From JBMNIZ01 sp050951405 (lineage in GTDB: Bacteria; Bacillota; DULZ01): a stretch of DNA of 64,000 nt. Shown one piece after another: positions 25,782 through 34,161 of this stretch. The notes beneath the pieces are model-generated. The model saw nothing but the letters and a program-made list of their open reading frames with translations, was not told where the DNA came from and made no database searches. How positions within the stretch are numbered: position 1 is the stretch's first letter; each line of letters opens with the position of its first letter. The DNA lies in assembly GCA_050951405.1 (NCBI GenBank), contig JBMNIZ010000012.1, positions 230,319 to 294,318 of the forward strand, written 5' to 3'. Made by a program: the position numbers and the translations under genes.

Positions 25782-27968
25782 TTACGCTGTTATAAAACGT
25801 CCCTGCGCCCTTGAACCTGTCTGCATCAGGTTATATAACTCCTGTGAAATCCTGCGTATGTCTTCTTCACCACGAACAATCATCTGCTGCACCACAACAA
25901 GCGGCCCAGAAGCTAAACCGCTAAATCCACCTCGTCCACTTACATTAATATCAGGAGATATATTAAAATCTGTCGGCACTGCATTTTGCATATCGTCTGC
26001 CACTCTGGCCATAGCCTTGTCAAATCCCTCACCAATACCCAGTGCCATATTGCCGCCAATACCTTCAAAAACAGTGGACGGAGATCTGATTCCAAGAAAA
26101 TTCTTTACTCCATCAACAATACCGGAAAAGAAACCGGAAACCTTATCCTTAATCCAGCTACCAAGGCTTTTAATACCTTCCCAGATGCCTTTTACAATGT
26201 TCTTACCAATCTCAACCACTGAAACAACCGCCTTGCCCAAACCTTCTATAATAGCCGCAACAATCTGAGGTAAAGACTTTACTAGTTCTGGAATGGCTTT
26301 CACAAGCCCGGCAGCAAGCTGTACGATAAGCGTAATTCCCAATTCTATGATCTTCGGCATATTGTTCGTCACAAAGTCAATGATTGTTGTAATTATCCTC
26401 GGCAGTGCTTCAATAAGTTCTGGCAATGCATTTAAAAGTCCCTGCGCCAGTCCCTGAATCAATGTAAAAGCAGCTTCAAGGATTTTGTCCATATTATCCA
26501 ACAGCCCTTGCACAATGGTGATCACTGCTTGAACCGCTGCCGGAATTAGCTCCGGTAATGCTTCTCCAAGCCCCATTACCAACGCTGTGATTAGCTGCAC
26601 CGCTGCATCAATGAGTAAAGGCAGGTTATCAATGAGTGCTCCGACAATGGTCATGACCGCATCTACTGCTGCCGGGATCAGCTCCGGCAGCAGGCTCAAG
26701 AGAGTTTGAAGCACCTGAGAGAACAATTCAGTTACAGTTTGCAACAGCACGGGAAGCAGATCTTTGACTGCTGAGATAATCGCACCGGTTGCCTCCGGCA
26801 GAGCGGCCACTATATTTTTCAAAACCGGTACGATATTTTTAACTACAGCCTGAAAGGCATCCACAAGATTTTGTGTTAGGTTCGTCATATCAGCGTTCGC
26901 ATTGCCAAGTCCTGCTATAAACGAACTTAGAGAGGCTTGTAAAAGACCAATGGAACCGCTGATGGTCTGGGTAGACTCTCTTGCGAAGTTGCCAGCATAC
27001 TGTTCGGTTTTTTCAAAAAACATCTGCATGGCGATCTCGGCCTTTTCGGCATTGGTTGCGCTATTCCAGGCAAAATCCAACCCTTTTGCAAGAGCATAAG
27101 CTTCGATGGTAGTGGCGTTCATGGCGACACCCAGATTATCCATCATGGTGAAGTTACCCTTGGCTGCGCCAGCGATGGATTCCATAGCAGTCTGCATGTC
27201 AATGCCCATAACCGAAGCCATGTCCGCCGCTCGCTGCATGGCCTTCTCGGTAAGTTCCAGACTTTTTTGCTGATCGACACCAGCACCCTGAAACAGTGCG
27301 CCCATTTTGTTGGCGGTGGCAAGGTACTCGGATTGGGACAAGCCCAGATTCTTGTAGGCTTCTTCTCCCGTTTTTTGGATACGTGCAGCATATTCGCCAA
27401 ACACAGCTTCAGAACCGCCAAGGTTCTGCTCAAGCTCACCAAACTGCTCCACGACCTCTTTTCCCAGCTTGATGGCAGCCGCGCCCGCTGCGGCCGCTGC
27501 AGCACCCATAGCCGCGCCAACACCTTTAAGAACGCTGCCCAGCTTCTCAAATTTCGAGCTGGATTTTTCGGCATTGTCTCCACTTTCCTTCAATTCGTCC
27601 CCAAGCTCGTCTGCACTTTCAGCAGACTGTTCGAGCTCGCGCTCCATTTTGTTCAGTTCGGCTTTTGCATTATTAAGCTGTATTTGCCACGACTGAGTAC
27701 GTCTGTCGGTTTCTCCGAAAGATGAGGCGGCATTGGCAAGCGCTTTCTCCAAAGTAGCTATTTTTTCTTTCTGCAATTCGATCTCTTTGTTAAGCACCTT
27801 GTTTCTTGCAGTAACAGCTTCAACTGACTTATCCTGCTTGTCGAACTGAGATGCGACCAGGTTCATTTCGCTACCCAGTACCTTAAAACTTTGGTTGATC
27901 TCACGAATGGCGTTTTTAAATTCCTTTTCGCCTTCAATCCCGATCTTCAAGCCAAAATTGTCTGCCAC
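25782..27968 (-). CDS. Phage tail tape measure protein
   Basis: 728 residues. The N-terminus is coiled coil (KDKSVEAVTARNKVLNKEIELQKEKIATLEKALA and similar up to about residue 130). A TMP-core segment follows (EYAARIQKTGEEAYKNLGLSQSEYLATANKMG). About residues 370-590 are a hydrophobic repeat region built on PELIPAAVxAVxTIVxGLLDN. The end has IWEGIKSLGSWIKDKVSGFFSGIVDGVKNFLGIRSPS, a standard TMP motif. Its length sets tail length, and at roughly 0.15 nm per residue predicts a tail near 110 nm. Intact, though the tail tube gene is not. Confidence 0.92.
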   Translation of the reverse strand: MADNFGLKIGIEGEKEFKNAIREINQSFKVLGSEMNLVASQFDKQDKSVEAVTARNKVLNKEIELQKEKIATLEKALANAASSFGETDRRTQSWQIQLNNAKAELNKMERELEQSAESADELGDELKESGDNAEKSSSKFEKLGSVLKGVGAAMGAAAAAAGAAAIKLGKEVVEQFGELEQNLGGSEAVFGEYAARIQKTGEEAYKNLGLSQSEYLATANKMGALFQGAGVDQQKSLELTEKAMQRAADMASVMGIDMQTAMESIAGAAKGNFTMMDNLGVAMNATTIEAYALAKGLDFAWNSATNAEKAEIAMQMFFEKTEQYAGNFARESTQTISGSIGLLQASLSSFIAGLGNANADMTNLTQNLVDAFQAVVKNIVPVLKNIVAALPEATGAIISAVKDLLPVLLQTVTELFSQVLQTLLSLLPELIPAAVDAVMTIVGALIDNLPLLIDAAVQLITALVMGLGEALPELIPAAVQAVITIVQGLLDNMDKILEAAFTLIQGLAQGLLNALPELIEALPRIITTIIDFVTNNMPKIIELGITLIVQLAAGLVKAIPELVKSLPQIVAAIIEGLGKAVVSVVEIGKNIVKGIWEGIKSLGSWIKDKVSGFFSGIVDGVKNFLGIRSPSTVFEGIGGNMALGIGEGFDKAMARVADDMQNAVPTDFNISPDINVSGRGGFSGLASGPLVVVQQMIVRGEEDIRRISQELYNLMQTGSRAQGRFITA

Positions 27969-28013
27969 ATAACCGCCTCCTTTCGAGTAAAAATTAAAAA
28001 ATATAAAAGGCTA

Positions 28014-28072
28014 TTGTATTTCAATGCGGTTTGGCATATACTAATAGTAGGGAAAGTAGGGAATTTCCTGCT
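28014..28072 (+). promoter_or_regulatory. Promoter and candidate operator of the toxin-antitoxin pair
   Basis: -35 TTGTAT (28014-28019), 17-base spacer, -10 TATACT (28037-28042). Directly downstream are two tandem copies of AGTAGGGAA (28046-28063) and the near-inverted TTTCCTGCT (28064-28072), a plausible binding site for the AbrB-type antitoxin, which usually represses its own operon. Confidence 0.65.
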
Positions 28073-28101
28073 TTTCAAATCCAAATGAAGGAGGACTTAG
28101 C

Positions 28102-28374
28102 ATGAACGTTCCCATAGTTGATAATGCAAAGGTAATGGCCAAAGGCCAGATTACGCTGCCGAAAGATATCCGCTCCAAACTTCGCCTTTCCACCGGAGAC
28201 CGCGTCACCCTCATCTGTGAGGAAGACAGGGTTATCCTTATGAATTCCGCTGTTTACGCCATGAAAATGCTGCAGAAGGAAATGGAGGGCGAAGCGGAAA
28301 AAGCCGGGATCCGCAGTGATGACGACGTCATGGATCTGGTGAAAGACGTACGGGCGGAGATTGAAGGACTATGA
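28102..28374 (+). CDS. AbrB/MazE-type antitoxin (VapB-like)
   Basis: 90 residues. The swapped-hairpin AbrB DNA-binding domain is at about 10-52 (KVMAKGQITLPKDIRSKLRLSTGDRVTLICEEDRVIL). The C-terminal helix (MLQKEMEGEAEKAGIRSDDDVMDLVKDVRAEIEGL) would wrap the toxin. A clear ribosome-binding site (AAGGAGGA) stands 8 bases before ATG. The stop overlaps the toxin start (ATGA). It is transcribed against the tail operon in which it sits, so it has its own promoter, as expected of a phage-carried extra gene. Confidence 0.88.
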   Translation: MNVPIVDNAKVMAKGQITLPKDIRSKLRLSTGDRVTLICEEDRVILMNSAVYAMKMLQKEMEGEAEKAGIRSDDDVMDLVKDVRAEIEGL

Positions 28375-28775
28375 GAGTATTGATCGACACCAACATCCTT
28401 ATCTCCGCATCCTTGAGCAGCGAAGGAACGCCTTATCAGGCGTACGTCAAAGCCGTTACACACCCCAACCATGGTATGGTTTGCGATCAAAACATCGATG
28501 AGCTTCGCCGGGTGTACAACCGGAAATTTCCTCACAAAATACAAGCGCTCGAACGCTTTTTGGCGCTTGCGCTTACTGTTCTTGAAGTTGTTCCGACTCC
28601 CGCCGTTGATGTGTCGGATGAAGCGCTTGTAAGGGACGCATCCGACAGGCCAATACTCAGGGCGGCTATTGCGGCAAAAGCCGACGTGCTTGTAACAGGG
28701 GACAAGGATTTTCTTGAATCCGGCGTTACAAACCCAAAGATCATGACAGCGACAGAGTTTTTGCAAATGGAATAA
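28371..28775 (+). CDS. PIN-domain toxin (VapC-like ribonuclease)
   Basis: 134 residues of the putative toxin, PIN family type. The acidic active-site residues are visible in LIDTNILISA (D6), QNIDELRRVYN (E), VRDASDRPILRAA (D) and VTGDKDFLESG (D). Such proteins cut RNA, often tRNA, when the antitoxin is degraded. It overlaps the antitoxin gene by 4 bases and is followed 12 bases later by a terminator. All key acidic residues are present, so it is probably active, which could help retain the dead prophage. Confidence 0.88.
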   Translation: MRVLIDTNILISASLSSEGTPYQAYVKAVTHPNHGMVCDQNIDELRRVYNRKFPHKIQALERFLALALTVLEVVPTPAVDVSDEALVRDASDRPILRAAIAAKADVLVTGDKDFLESGVTNPKIMTATEFLQME

Positions 28776-28787
28776 CGGCAGCTTTAC

Positions 28788-28822
28788 AAAGCGGGGATTG
28801 GAAGAAGTCCCTGCTTTTTTTA
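28788..28822 (+). terminator. Terminator after the toxin gene
   Basis: AAAGCGGGGA-TTGGAAGAAG-TCCCTGCTTT hairpin followed by a T-run. The complement has A-rich flanks and could also work for the convergent phage gene ending at 28826. Confidence 0.8.
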
Positions 28823-28825
28823 TAC

Positions 28826-29017
28826 CTAAATCCCATAAGGTATCACATCATCAATGGTAAGCATACGCTTTGGTTTGGCCAGCCCTAAAAACTGCTTATG
28901 ACACTCCCATAAATCAAGCAGGTACCCAATAGGCATTAGCCATACTTCATCCTCTGAACGGTTGAGCTGGACAGTGCCGTAATATAAAAGCCGAGTGAAC
29001 AATTCCTCATCGCTCAC
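28826..29017 (-). CDS. Small phage tail assembly protein (gpT-like position)
   Basis: 63 residues: MSDEELFTRLLYYGTVQLNRSEDEVWLMPIGYLLDLWECHKQF and a basic end. It overlaps the preceding gene by 4 bases (ATGA). In siphophages this slot, between the tail chaperone G and the tape measure, holds the T part of the chaperone, often made by frameshifting. I see no clear slippery heptamer, and the ATGA overlap suggests re-initiation instead. The toxin-antitoxin cassette separates it from the tape-measure gene. Confidence 0.65.
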   Translation of the reverse strand: MSDEELFTRLLYYGTVQLNRSEDEVWLMPIGYLLDLWECHKQFLGLAKPKRMLTIDDVIPYGI

Positions 29018-29397
29018 TCGGCCGGTGTGTTTTTTAAGTCATCCTCACTTTCAACGTTTCTTTTGGTACCCTTGAACATTGCTTCCATGATTGCGTCTTT
29101 ATATGCTGCCAGTTCCAAAGGAGATGTGAGAAGTTCCACTGTCTCTTCAGTCAGGAGTTCACGCTTATCCTGATTTTTGAGGTTGTGTATCAAAATGCTC
29201 TGGTTAGCCAGCAGTGTAATCAGCCATACCACTTCGTCAAGAGCCATTTCGAAGTTCTCGGTTTTCATCAGTTTTGTGCCGAGGTTTTCAAGACCGCCGT
29301 ACCTTTTTGCAATCTCCTTTGTCGCTTTAGTGGTTAGAATAAGCTGATATTCTTCATCGCCGATTTTGATAATCGCGCTTCTGTCATTATCCTGCAT
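29014..29397 (-). CDS. Phage tail assembly chaperone (gpG-like)
   Basis: 127 residues starting MQDNDRSAIIKIGDEEYQLILTTKATKEIAKRYGGLENLG, a typical opening for tail tube/chaperone G proteins of Firmicutes siphophages. An acidic end (VESEDDLKNTPAE) follows. It lies directly after the tail tube gene remnant (TAATG overlap) and before the small gpT-like gene, the conserved position. It helps the tape measure fold and start tail tube polymerisation. Confidence 0.75.
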   Translation of the reverse strand: MQDNDRSAIIKIGDEEYQLILTTKATKEIAKRYGGLENLGTKLMKTENFEMALDEVVWLITLLANQSILIHNLKNQDKRELLTEETVELLTSPLELAAYKDAIMEAMFKGTKRNVESEDDLKNTPAE

Positions 29398-29491
29398 TAT
29401 TCGCTGCCTCCTCCCACAGCAAAGACCGGCTCATAAACTTCCGTATACCAGCCGGTAATAGTTTCAGGCGATACACCGGGATCGTCGTCGC
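29397..29491 (-). pseudogene. C-terminal remnant of the major tail (tube) protein
   Basis: The frame read into the phage side from the IS256 boundary gives DDDPGVSPETITGWYTEVYEPVFAVGGGSE then TAA, which overlaps the gpG start. Position and sequence fit the last 30 residues of a siphovirus tail tube protein. Everything upstream of it was removed at the IS256 junction (29491/29492), so the tail cannot be built. Confidence 0.65.
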
Positions 29492-31022
29492 GAGAGCGTA
29501 AAAAGTTTTGTGTAAATGGTAATACTATCCAATAAAAGGAGATGACCATTTATGCAAAACAAATCATTATTGGCAAAAGAATTAGCCAAAGGCTGCCGTA
29601 GTATGGATGACATCCATGAAAAGCTAAAAGACCTTTTTAAAGAGACCCTGCAGCAAATCTTTGAAGCAGAAATGGAGGAGCACCTTGGCTACGCAAAACA
29701 TGATCCAGTCGGTAATAACAGCGGTAACAGCCGAAACGGTTACAGCAAGAAGACGGTAAAAACAAGGTTTGGACAAACTGAAATTGAAGTTCCCAGAGAT
29801 CGTAACGGGGAATTTGAGCCTCAGATTGTCAAGAAATACGAGAACACATCTAACCAATTAGAAGACCAAATTATTGCTATGTATGCTAAAGGTTTGTCTA
29901 CCAGGGATATAGAAAAACACATGCAGGATATCTATGGTATTGATGTATCCCCTACTATGGTCAGTAAGGTCACAGATAAAATACTGCCTATGATTGCTGA
30001 GTGGCAATCCCGGCCGCTGGACCGAATCTACCCAATAGTATTCCTTGATGCCATTCACTTTAAAGTGCGCCAGGACAGCCGTATTGTTAATAAGGCAGCC
30101 TACAGCGTTTTAGGTATCAACCTGGAAGGTCATAAAGAAATACTCGGTATTTGGGTAGGAGAACATGAAAGTGCAAAGTTTTGGCTCAATGTTTGCAATG
30201 AACTGAAAAATCGTGGTGTTGAGGATATCCTAATTGCTTGCAAAGATGGTTTAGCCGGCTTTTCTGAGGCAATTAACGCTGTTTTTCCTCAAACAGAGCT
30301 CCAATTATGCGTAATCCACCAGATCCGTAACTCATTAAAGTATGTACCTTACAAACACAAGAAGGAAATAATGGCGGATCTGAAAAAAGTTTATCAGGCT
30401 TTAACCTTGGAAGAAGCAGAGTTTGCCTTTGGGGAATTTAAAGAAAAATGGAGTAACAAATACCCAATTATAATTCGTTCCTGGGAGAATAATTGGTCAG
30501 AATTAACTACTTACTTCAAATATCCCCATGAAATACGAAAGATGATTTACACTACCAACATCATTGAAGGTTATCACCGACAATTAAGGAAAGTCACCAA
30601 AACCAAGACAGCTTATCCAAACGATGAAGCGTTAATTAAAATAGTCTATCTGGCTACCATGGATATTTATAAAAAATGGACCATGCCATTAAAAGATTGG
30701 GGGAGTTGTATCTCACAGTTTGCCATCTATTTCAGGGATCGAATAAAACCAGGGTTAATAATATAACTTTTGGGGCTTCGCCCCAGAGTTTATCGCTTTT
30801 GTTCTCCCAAGGATATTTAAAGGATCGGTAAAGGGGCAGCAAAAAGCCACCCCTATCCTCAGGAGAACCCTAACAGGCGCTCGGGTTGCCCTCCGGCATT
30901 GCCCTATCCCCCTGATAGGTAAGAGCCATGAATATTATTCCCAATTTATGTTAAACTAATGCTAAGCCAGTAAACAAAGCTTTAAGGAACAAATCCATTT
31001 ACACAAAATAATTTACACTTCC
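29492..31022 (+). mobile_element. IS256-family insertion sequence, copy B, at a deletion junction
   Basis: The same ends as copy A in opposite orientation (left GAGAGCGTAAAAAG, right complement GGAAGTGTAAATTA). The flanking 8-mers differ (GTCGTCGC left, TCATTTGA right), so there is no target duplication. Left is the tail tube C-terminus and right is the phage accessory region, whereas an intact phage would have large terminase to connectors between them. The structure fits an IS-adjacent deletion. 1531 bp. Confidence 0.9.
29552..30766 (+). CDS. IS256-family transposase (copy B)
   Basis: 404 residues, identical in visible sequence to copy A except for loss of two residues (R-K) in NSGNSRKRNGYSKK, a 6-base in-frame deletion. 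The catalytic context (FLDAIHFKV, ACKDGLAGF, IIEGYHRQLRKV) is intact. The 30767-31022 stretch after it is IS end with GC-rich imperfect hairpins and no gene. Confidence 0.95.
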   Translation: MQNKSLLAKELAKGCRSMDDIHEKLKDLFKETLQQIFEAEMEEHLGYAKHDPVGNNSGNSRNGYSKKTVKTRFGQTEIEVPRDRNGEFEPQIVKKYENTSNQLEDQIIAMYAKGLSTRDIEKHMQDIYGIDVSPTMVSKVTDKILPMIAEWQSRPLDRIYPIVFLDAIHFKVRQDSRIVNKAAYSVLGINLEGHKEILGIWVGEHESAKFWLNVCNELKNRGVEDILIACKDGLAGFSEAINAVFPQTELQLCVIHQIRNSLKYVPYKHKKEIMADLKKVYQALTLEEAEFAFGEFKEKWSNKYPIIIRSWENNWSELTTYFKYPHEIRKMIYTTNIIEGYHRQLRKVTKTKTAYPNDEALIKIVYLATMDIYKKWTMPLKDWGSCISQFAIYFRDRIKPGLII

Positions 31023-31045
31023 TCATTTGACGGTTAAGCCGCATG

Positions 31046-31441
31046 CTATGCGGCTTGCCGCCATTGACTCAGCATAACGTTCTTCTTGTCATAATGAATT
31101 CCACAGCTTGTATTTGCAAAACCTCCCGCCTTGCGAAGCCTCCTTATCAATTCCTGCAGGGTTTCAATGTCTTCGCGGTATGTCAGTATCGGGCTTACCA
31201 ACTCGACGCTATATTCCCGGCCAGCCGCCACAATCCTGCCGTTTTCCTTTTTCTGAGTCCGGATGCTCCCGTCGCTCATGAATTTCCATATCCGTCCATC
31301 CGGTGCAATAACCTTTTGGGTATCGTAATAATCTCCGCTGGATTCAACCCGCCCTCCAAGAAAAGCTGCTGCAGTTTTTGCCGCTTGTTTTCTTGTAATC
31401 CCCGTCAATTCTACCTCGATTCCAAATCTCGTTGTAAGCAT
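31046..31441 (-). CDS. Amidoligase-like phage protein, probably C-terminally truncated
   Basis: 131 residues from ATG 31441, preceded by GAGGAG; the longer frame to 31519 lacks such a site. MLTTRFGIEVELTGITRKQAAKTAAAFLGG...YELVSPIL-like text (here YSVELVSPILTYREDIETLQELIRRLRKAGGFANTSCGIH) matches the N-terminal half of phage amidoligases (glutamine-synthetase-like ATP-dependent ligases). The family continues for about another 100 or more residues after CGIH; here the frame stops 24 bases before IS256, so the catalytic second half is missing. Probably non-functional. A hairpin GCCGCAT-AGC-ATGCGGC covers the stop. Confidence 0.65.
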   Translation of the reverse strand: MLTTRFGIEVELTGITRKQAAKTAAAFLGGRVESSGDYYDTQKVIAPDGRIWKFMSDGSIRTQKKENGRIVAAGREYSVELVSPILTYREDIETLQELIRRLRKAGGFANTSCGIHYDKKNVMLSQWRQAA

Positions 31442-31582
31442 TGCGCTTTCTCCTCGCTTTCTCTGTGTTTTTTGCCCTTTGGCAGTGTACATTAGGCCAT
31501 TGAAAACACAGGATAGCAAGGCAATTCTGCGTGAGTTTCCACTGGATTTTGAACAATTTTACACATCTTGAATTGTGTACAT

Positions 31583-31813
31583 TTACAGCTTTCTGATCAC
31601 ATCTATACCATAAGCTGCACCCAAAGAAGAACCGCAGTCCCAGTTGATATGAACGGTACCGATATCATCCACGAAAGAGACTGTACCTTGGTCTCCCGGT
31701 TTCAGCTTAGAGTACGGATCATCCATGCAGATAAGCTCAACGCGTGTTCCCGGCGGATACTGCTCTTTAAGGCGAAGGACTGTTTCTTTTGAAGGGAAGC
31801 CTCTTGCACTCAT
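31583..31813 (-). CDS. DUF4314-like small phage protein
   Basis: 76 residues: PSKETVLRLKEQYPPGTRVELICMDDPYSKLKPGDQGTVSFVDDIGTVHINWDCGSSLGAAYGIDVI. This is the DUF4314 pattern, a small SH3/KOW-like beta-barrel seen in Firmicutes phages and conjugative elements. Function unknown. It overlaps the upstream gene by 4 bases (ATGA). 31442-31582 between it and the amidoligase holds nothing else I can assign. Confidence 0.7.
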   Translation of the reverse strand: MSARGFPSKETVLRLKEQYPPGTRVELICMDDPYSKLKPGDQGTVSFVDDIGTVHINWDCGSSLGAAYGIDVIRKL

Positions 31814-32145
31814 AGCTCGTCCTCCTCTCCAGGATAATATGCGGCATACTTTGGGTAATCCCTACCATCCGGCATTACCAACACTCCATCAGACCGTCCC
31901 CGCTGCTTAACCAGCAGGCAACGCCACACTCCATCCTCATTAACGTGACAAAGCCCTTTATTTTCCTCAATGAAAATGCGATCAACACATAGGTCGGCAA
32001 CGAAGTTATCATAATCAATCTTTGATAGCTCGATAGTTTTTACAACTACAAATCGTTTTCTCGTCTCATACCGATGCGGCACTTTTAAATCCTCTATTCT
32101 AAACGGATGCTTGACAAAGAAGGCGGTGCTATGAAAATCATTCAT
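31810..32145 (-). CDS. Uncharacterised phage protein (DUF6329-like)
   Basis: 111 residues if started at ATG 32145 (MNDFHSTAFFVKHPFRIEDLKVPHRYETRKRF), which overlaps the previous stop by 8 bases (ATGAATGA). It ends CLLVKQRGRSDGVLVMPDGRDYPKYAAYYPGEEDEL. The sequence resembles a DUF found in Clostridia prophages beside amidoligase and methyltransferase genes. No catalytic motif is obvious. The longer frame to 32238 lies inside the preceding gene and is unlikely. Confidence 0.6.
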   Translation of the reverse strand: MNDFHSTAFFVKHPFRIEDLKVPHRYETRKRFVVVKTIELSKIDYDNFVADLCVDRIFIEENKGLCHVNEDGVWRCLLVKQRGRSDGVLVMPDGRDYPKYAAYYPGEEDEL

Positions 32146-32436
32146 TTTCGTCCACCGCCTTTGCTCTGCCTTTCCGATACGCCCCGTTACCGGACAGCCT
32201 TGAAAGCAACACCTTGCGTTCAGTTTTGAAGTTATCACCTATAAACCCCAACCTAAGCAGGAAACAGCGAAAAGCATATTTTTCATTATCTGTTGGTTTT
32301 TCTTTTCGTAGTACTCGCTTCTGTAATTTTGCCTGTTCTGCCATCTGCGTTGCCAGCGTGATATACGTCTGCACCTCGTCGGCATTTAAGGTCGCGTTCC
32401 AGAAAGGGAAGGAAATCTCATCATTTTCAGCTAAGA

Positions 32437-33653
32437 GACGGGGAATTGCAAGTTTAATTGCCACCCATATTTTGGCATCCTCTGATTATACTGCCATCTT
32501 TGCCATCTCATTGGCAGATTTATATCCATGAATTTTTCTTGGGTAATTATTCATCCAGTTCTCAATTCGCCTAATATCTTTCTGTTTAAGCTTGCTGATA
32601 TCTGTGCCCTTTGGAATAAACCGACGTATTAGCTTATTAGCATTTTCATTGGATCCACGTTCCCATGCGCTGAATGGGTGAGCATAATAGATTTTAGTCC
32701 GATGAGTGCCCGGCTTTCTGATTGAACTCTCTAATTCTACACTGTTAAGAAACTCGCTTCCGTTATCTACCGTAATGGTTTTGAACACTTCTGAAAAGCG
32801 TGCTCCGTACTCTCTTTCAAGCCTATCCAGCGTTTTCTTCACTGATTTCTGTGTCTTTTCCGGCATCTTTCGGATAATCTCTTTTCTAAACTTGCGTTCT
32901 GTTAGAACTAAGAGTGCGGCTTTGCCTTTCCCTTTGCCGCTTACAACACAATCCATCTCCCAATGGCCGGCTTCTTCACGAGTATTAGCTGCCGCAGGTC
33001 TTTCTTCAATGCTTCTGCCTTTTAGATTGTTGTGGGCAACTCGTACTCTCTTATGGCGATTTTTTTTAGGTACTCGTTTTACTGGAAGGTTTTTATTTGT
33101 TATATTTGCAAATACTTCTTTGTCGATATAGTTATAGAGCGTTTTTGTGCATATACTAGTCTTAAATTTTAAGCCTTTTGCCCGGATTTCGCCAATGACT
33201 GCGTCAGGGGTATATCCCTCTTTGATAATCTTTTTTTCAATGTAATCGGCTAGTCCATGGTCATGACCGATCTTTAAGCATGCTCCCTTATTAGCAGCTC
33301 TCTCCCGGTATATTCGCTCTGCTGTATCTGCACAGTATCTATCAACATAAACCAGGTCGCTTCTCAGCATCCTGACAGTTCCACTGGCAATCTCACGTTC
33401 GATGGTTCGCTTATGCTTGCCTAACAGCTTTGCTATCTCGCTGGGTGACTTCTTCTCCTTTAGAAGAATTTCAATCTGATAGCGTTCTTTTACAGTGATG
33501 TGTTTAAAGCGGCGGGAAGTCGTGGTACAATTGAGTTGACTCATGTGCTTTGCCTCCTTTATGTTTTTAAGCTTAGTTACCTTAAACATATCAGAGGTTT
33601 AGCCTTGAGTCTCTATTTTTTATTAAATGCGGCAATTAATTTTACAACTTACC
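32437..33653 (-). mobile_element. IS30-family insertion sequence, copy B
   Basis: Flanked by the 15-base direct repeat CATTTTCAGCTAAGA (32422-32436 and 33654-33668). The region shared with copy A begins at 32440 or one base earlier, so the few bases before it may belong to the IS or be target bases. The terminal inverted repeats share TTAATTGCC. A 15-base duplication is longer than the 2-3 bases usual for IS30. Confidence 0.88.
32486..33544 (-). CDS. IS30-family transposase (copy B)
   Basis: 352 residues from ATG 33544 (AGGAGG upstream), the same as copy A with one visible change (S for R in REIASGTV of the helix-turn-helix region). DDE context: HWEMDCVV, TVDNGSEF, GSNENANK. Intact; both copies point the same way, so recombination between them could delete 16.7-33.6 kb. 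Confidence 0.95.
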   Translation of the reverse strand: MSQLNCTTTSRRFKHITVKERYQIEILLKEKKSPSEIAKLLGKHKRTIEREIASGTVRMLRSDLVYVDRYCADTAERIYRERAANKGACLKIGHDHGLADYIEKKIIKEGYTPDAVIGEIRAKGLKFKTSICTKTLYNYIDKEVFANITNKNLPVKRVPKKNRHKRVRVAHNNLKGRSIEERPAAANTREEAGHWEMDCVVSGKGKGKAALLVLTERKFRKEIIRKMPEKTQKSVKKTLDRLEREYGARFSEVFKTITVDNGSEFLNSVELESSIRKPGTHRTKIYYAHPFSAWERGSNENANKLIRRFIPKGTDISKLKQKDIRRIENWMNNYPRKIHGYKSANEMAKMAV

Positions 33654-34161
33654 CATTTTCAGCTAAGACTACAAGTTCCCCCTCAATCGACATCGCCTTC
33701 TTTATCAATGTCTCTTTGCTGGCCAGCATATTATTTAGGTTTTCAAGGCTAATCGCGCTAAAGCCCTCCAACGAAAGAGTAATTGTCATGGTTCCATCTG
33801 CCGATAAGCCCGCCATATTCAACGCGTCAATAACAGGACGGATGGTTTTTATTTCATCAAGACTGATCTTCGGTGAGTGAACCACGCTGTCCCTGTCAAC
33901 CGTCCAGCCATCAGCTTCGTAGGCAAAGCCCGGCGCTCCGGCATAGCGCACCTGGCCTCCAAGGGCCTCGGCGATTATTGTGGCAATGACTTTCCTCTCC
34001 TGACCGGCAACCTTCTGTGAAAAGCGGAAGCTGTTATTCCTCATTCCGTACACCTCCCTCCGGAAAAGCTAAGTTTGCTCTGATTCTCATAAAAAATCCC
34101 ACCTTTCTTCTTTTGGCGGGGTACATTAACGCTCTGTTTTAAGGGGAAAGCAAGGACATTT

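Larger units (their letters stand above)
32138..34044 (-). pseudogene. Phage 'virulence-associated'-type protein of unknown function, split by IS30
   Basis: The N-terminal part 34044-33654 reads MRNNSFRFSQKVAGQERKVIATIIAEALGG...FAYEADGWTVDRDS and ends at VVLAEN. The C-terminal part 32436-32138 reads LAENDEISFPFWNATLNADEV...NEKYAFRCFLLRLGFIGDNFKTERKVLLSRLSGN. The repeated LAEN is the target duplication. Joined, this makes about 233 residues like proteins often labelled virulence protein in gut Clostridia phages; their function is not known. The start at 34044 is preferred because GGAGG stands upstream. Disrupted by IS30 copy B. Confidence 0.75.

Noticed and set aside
25858..26268. Plus-strand ORFs within the tape-measure gene
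   Set aside because: Shadow frames opposite a well-supported tape-measure protein.
14491..31022. Inversion between the two oppositely oriented IS256 copies
   Set aside because: Copy A keeps matching 8-base duplications on both sides; an inversion would have separated them.
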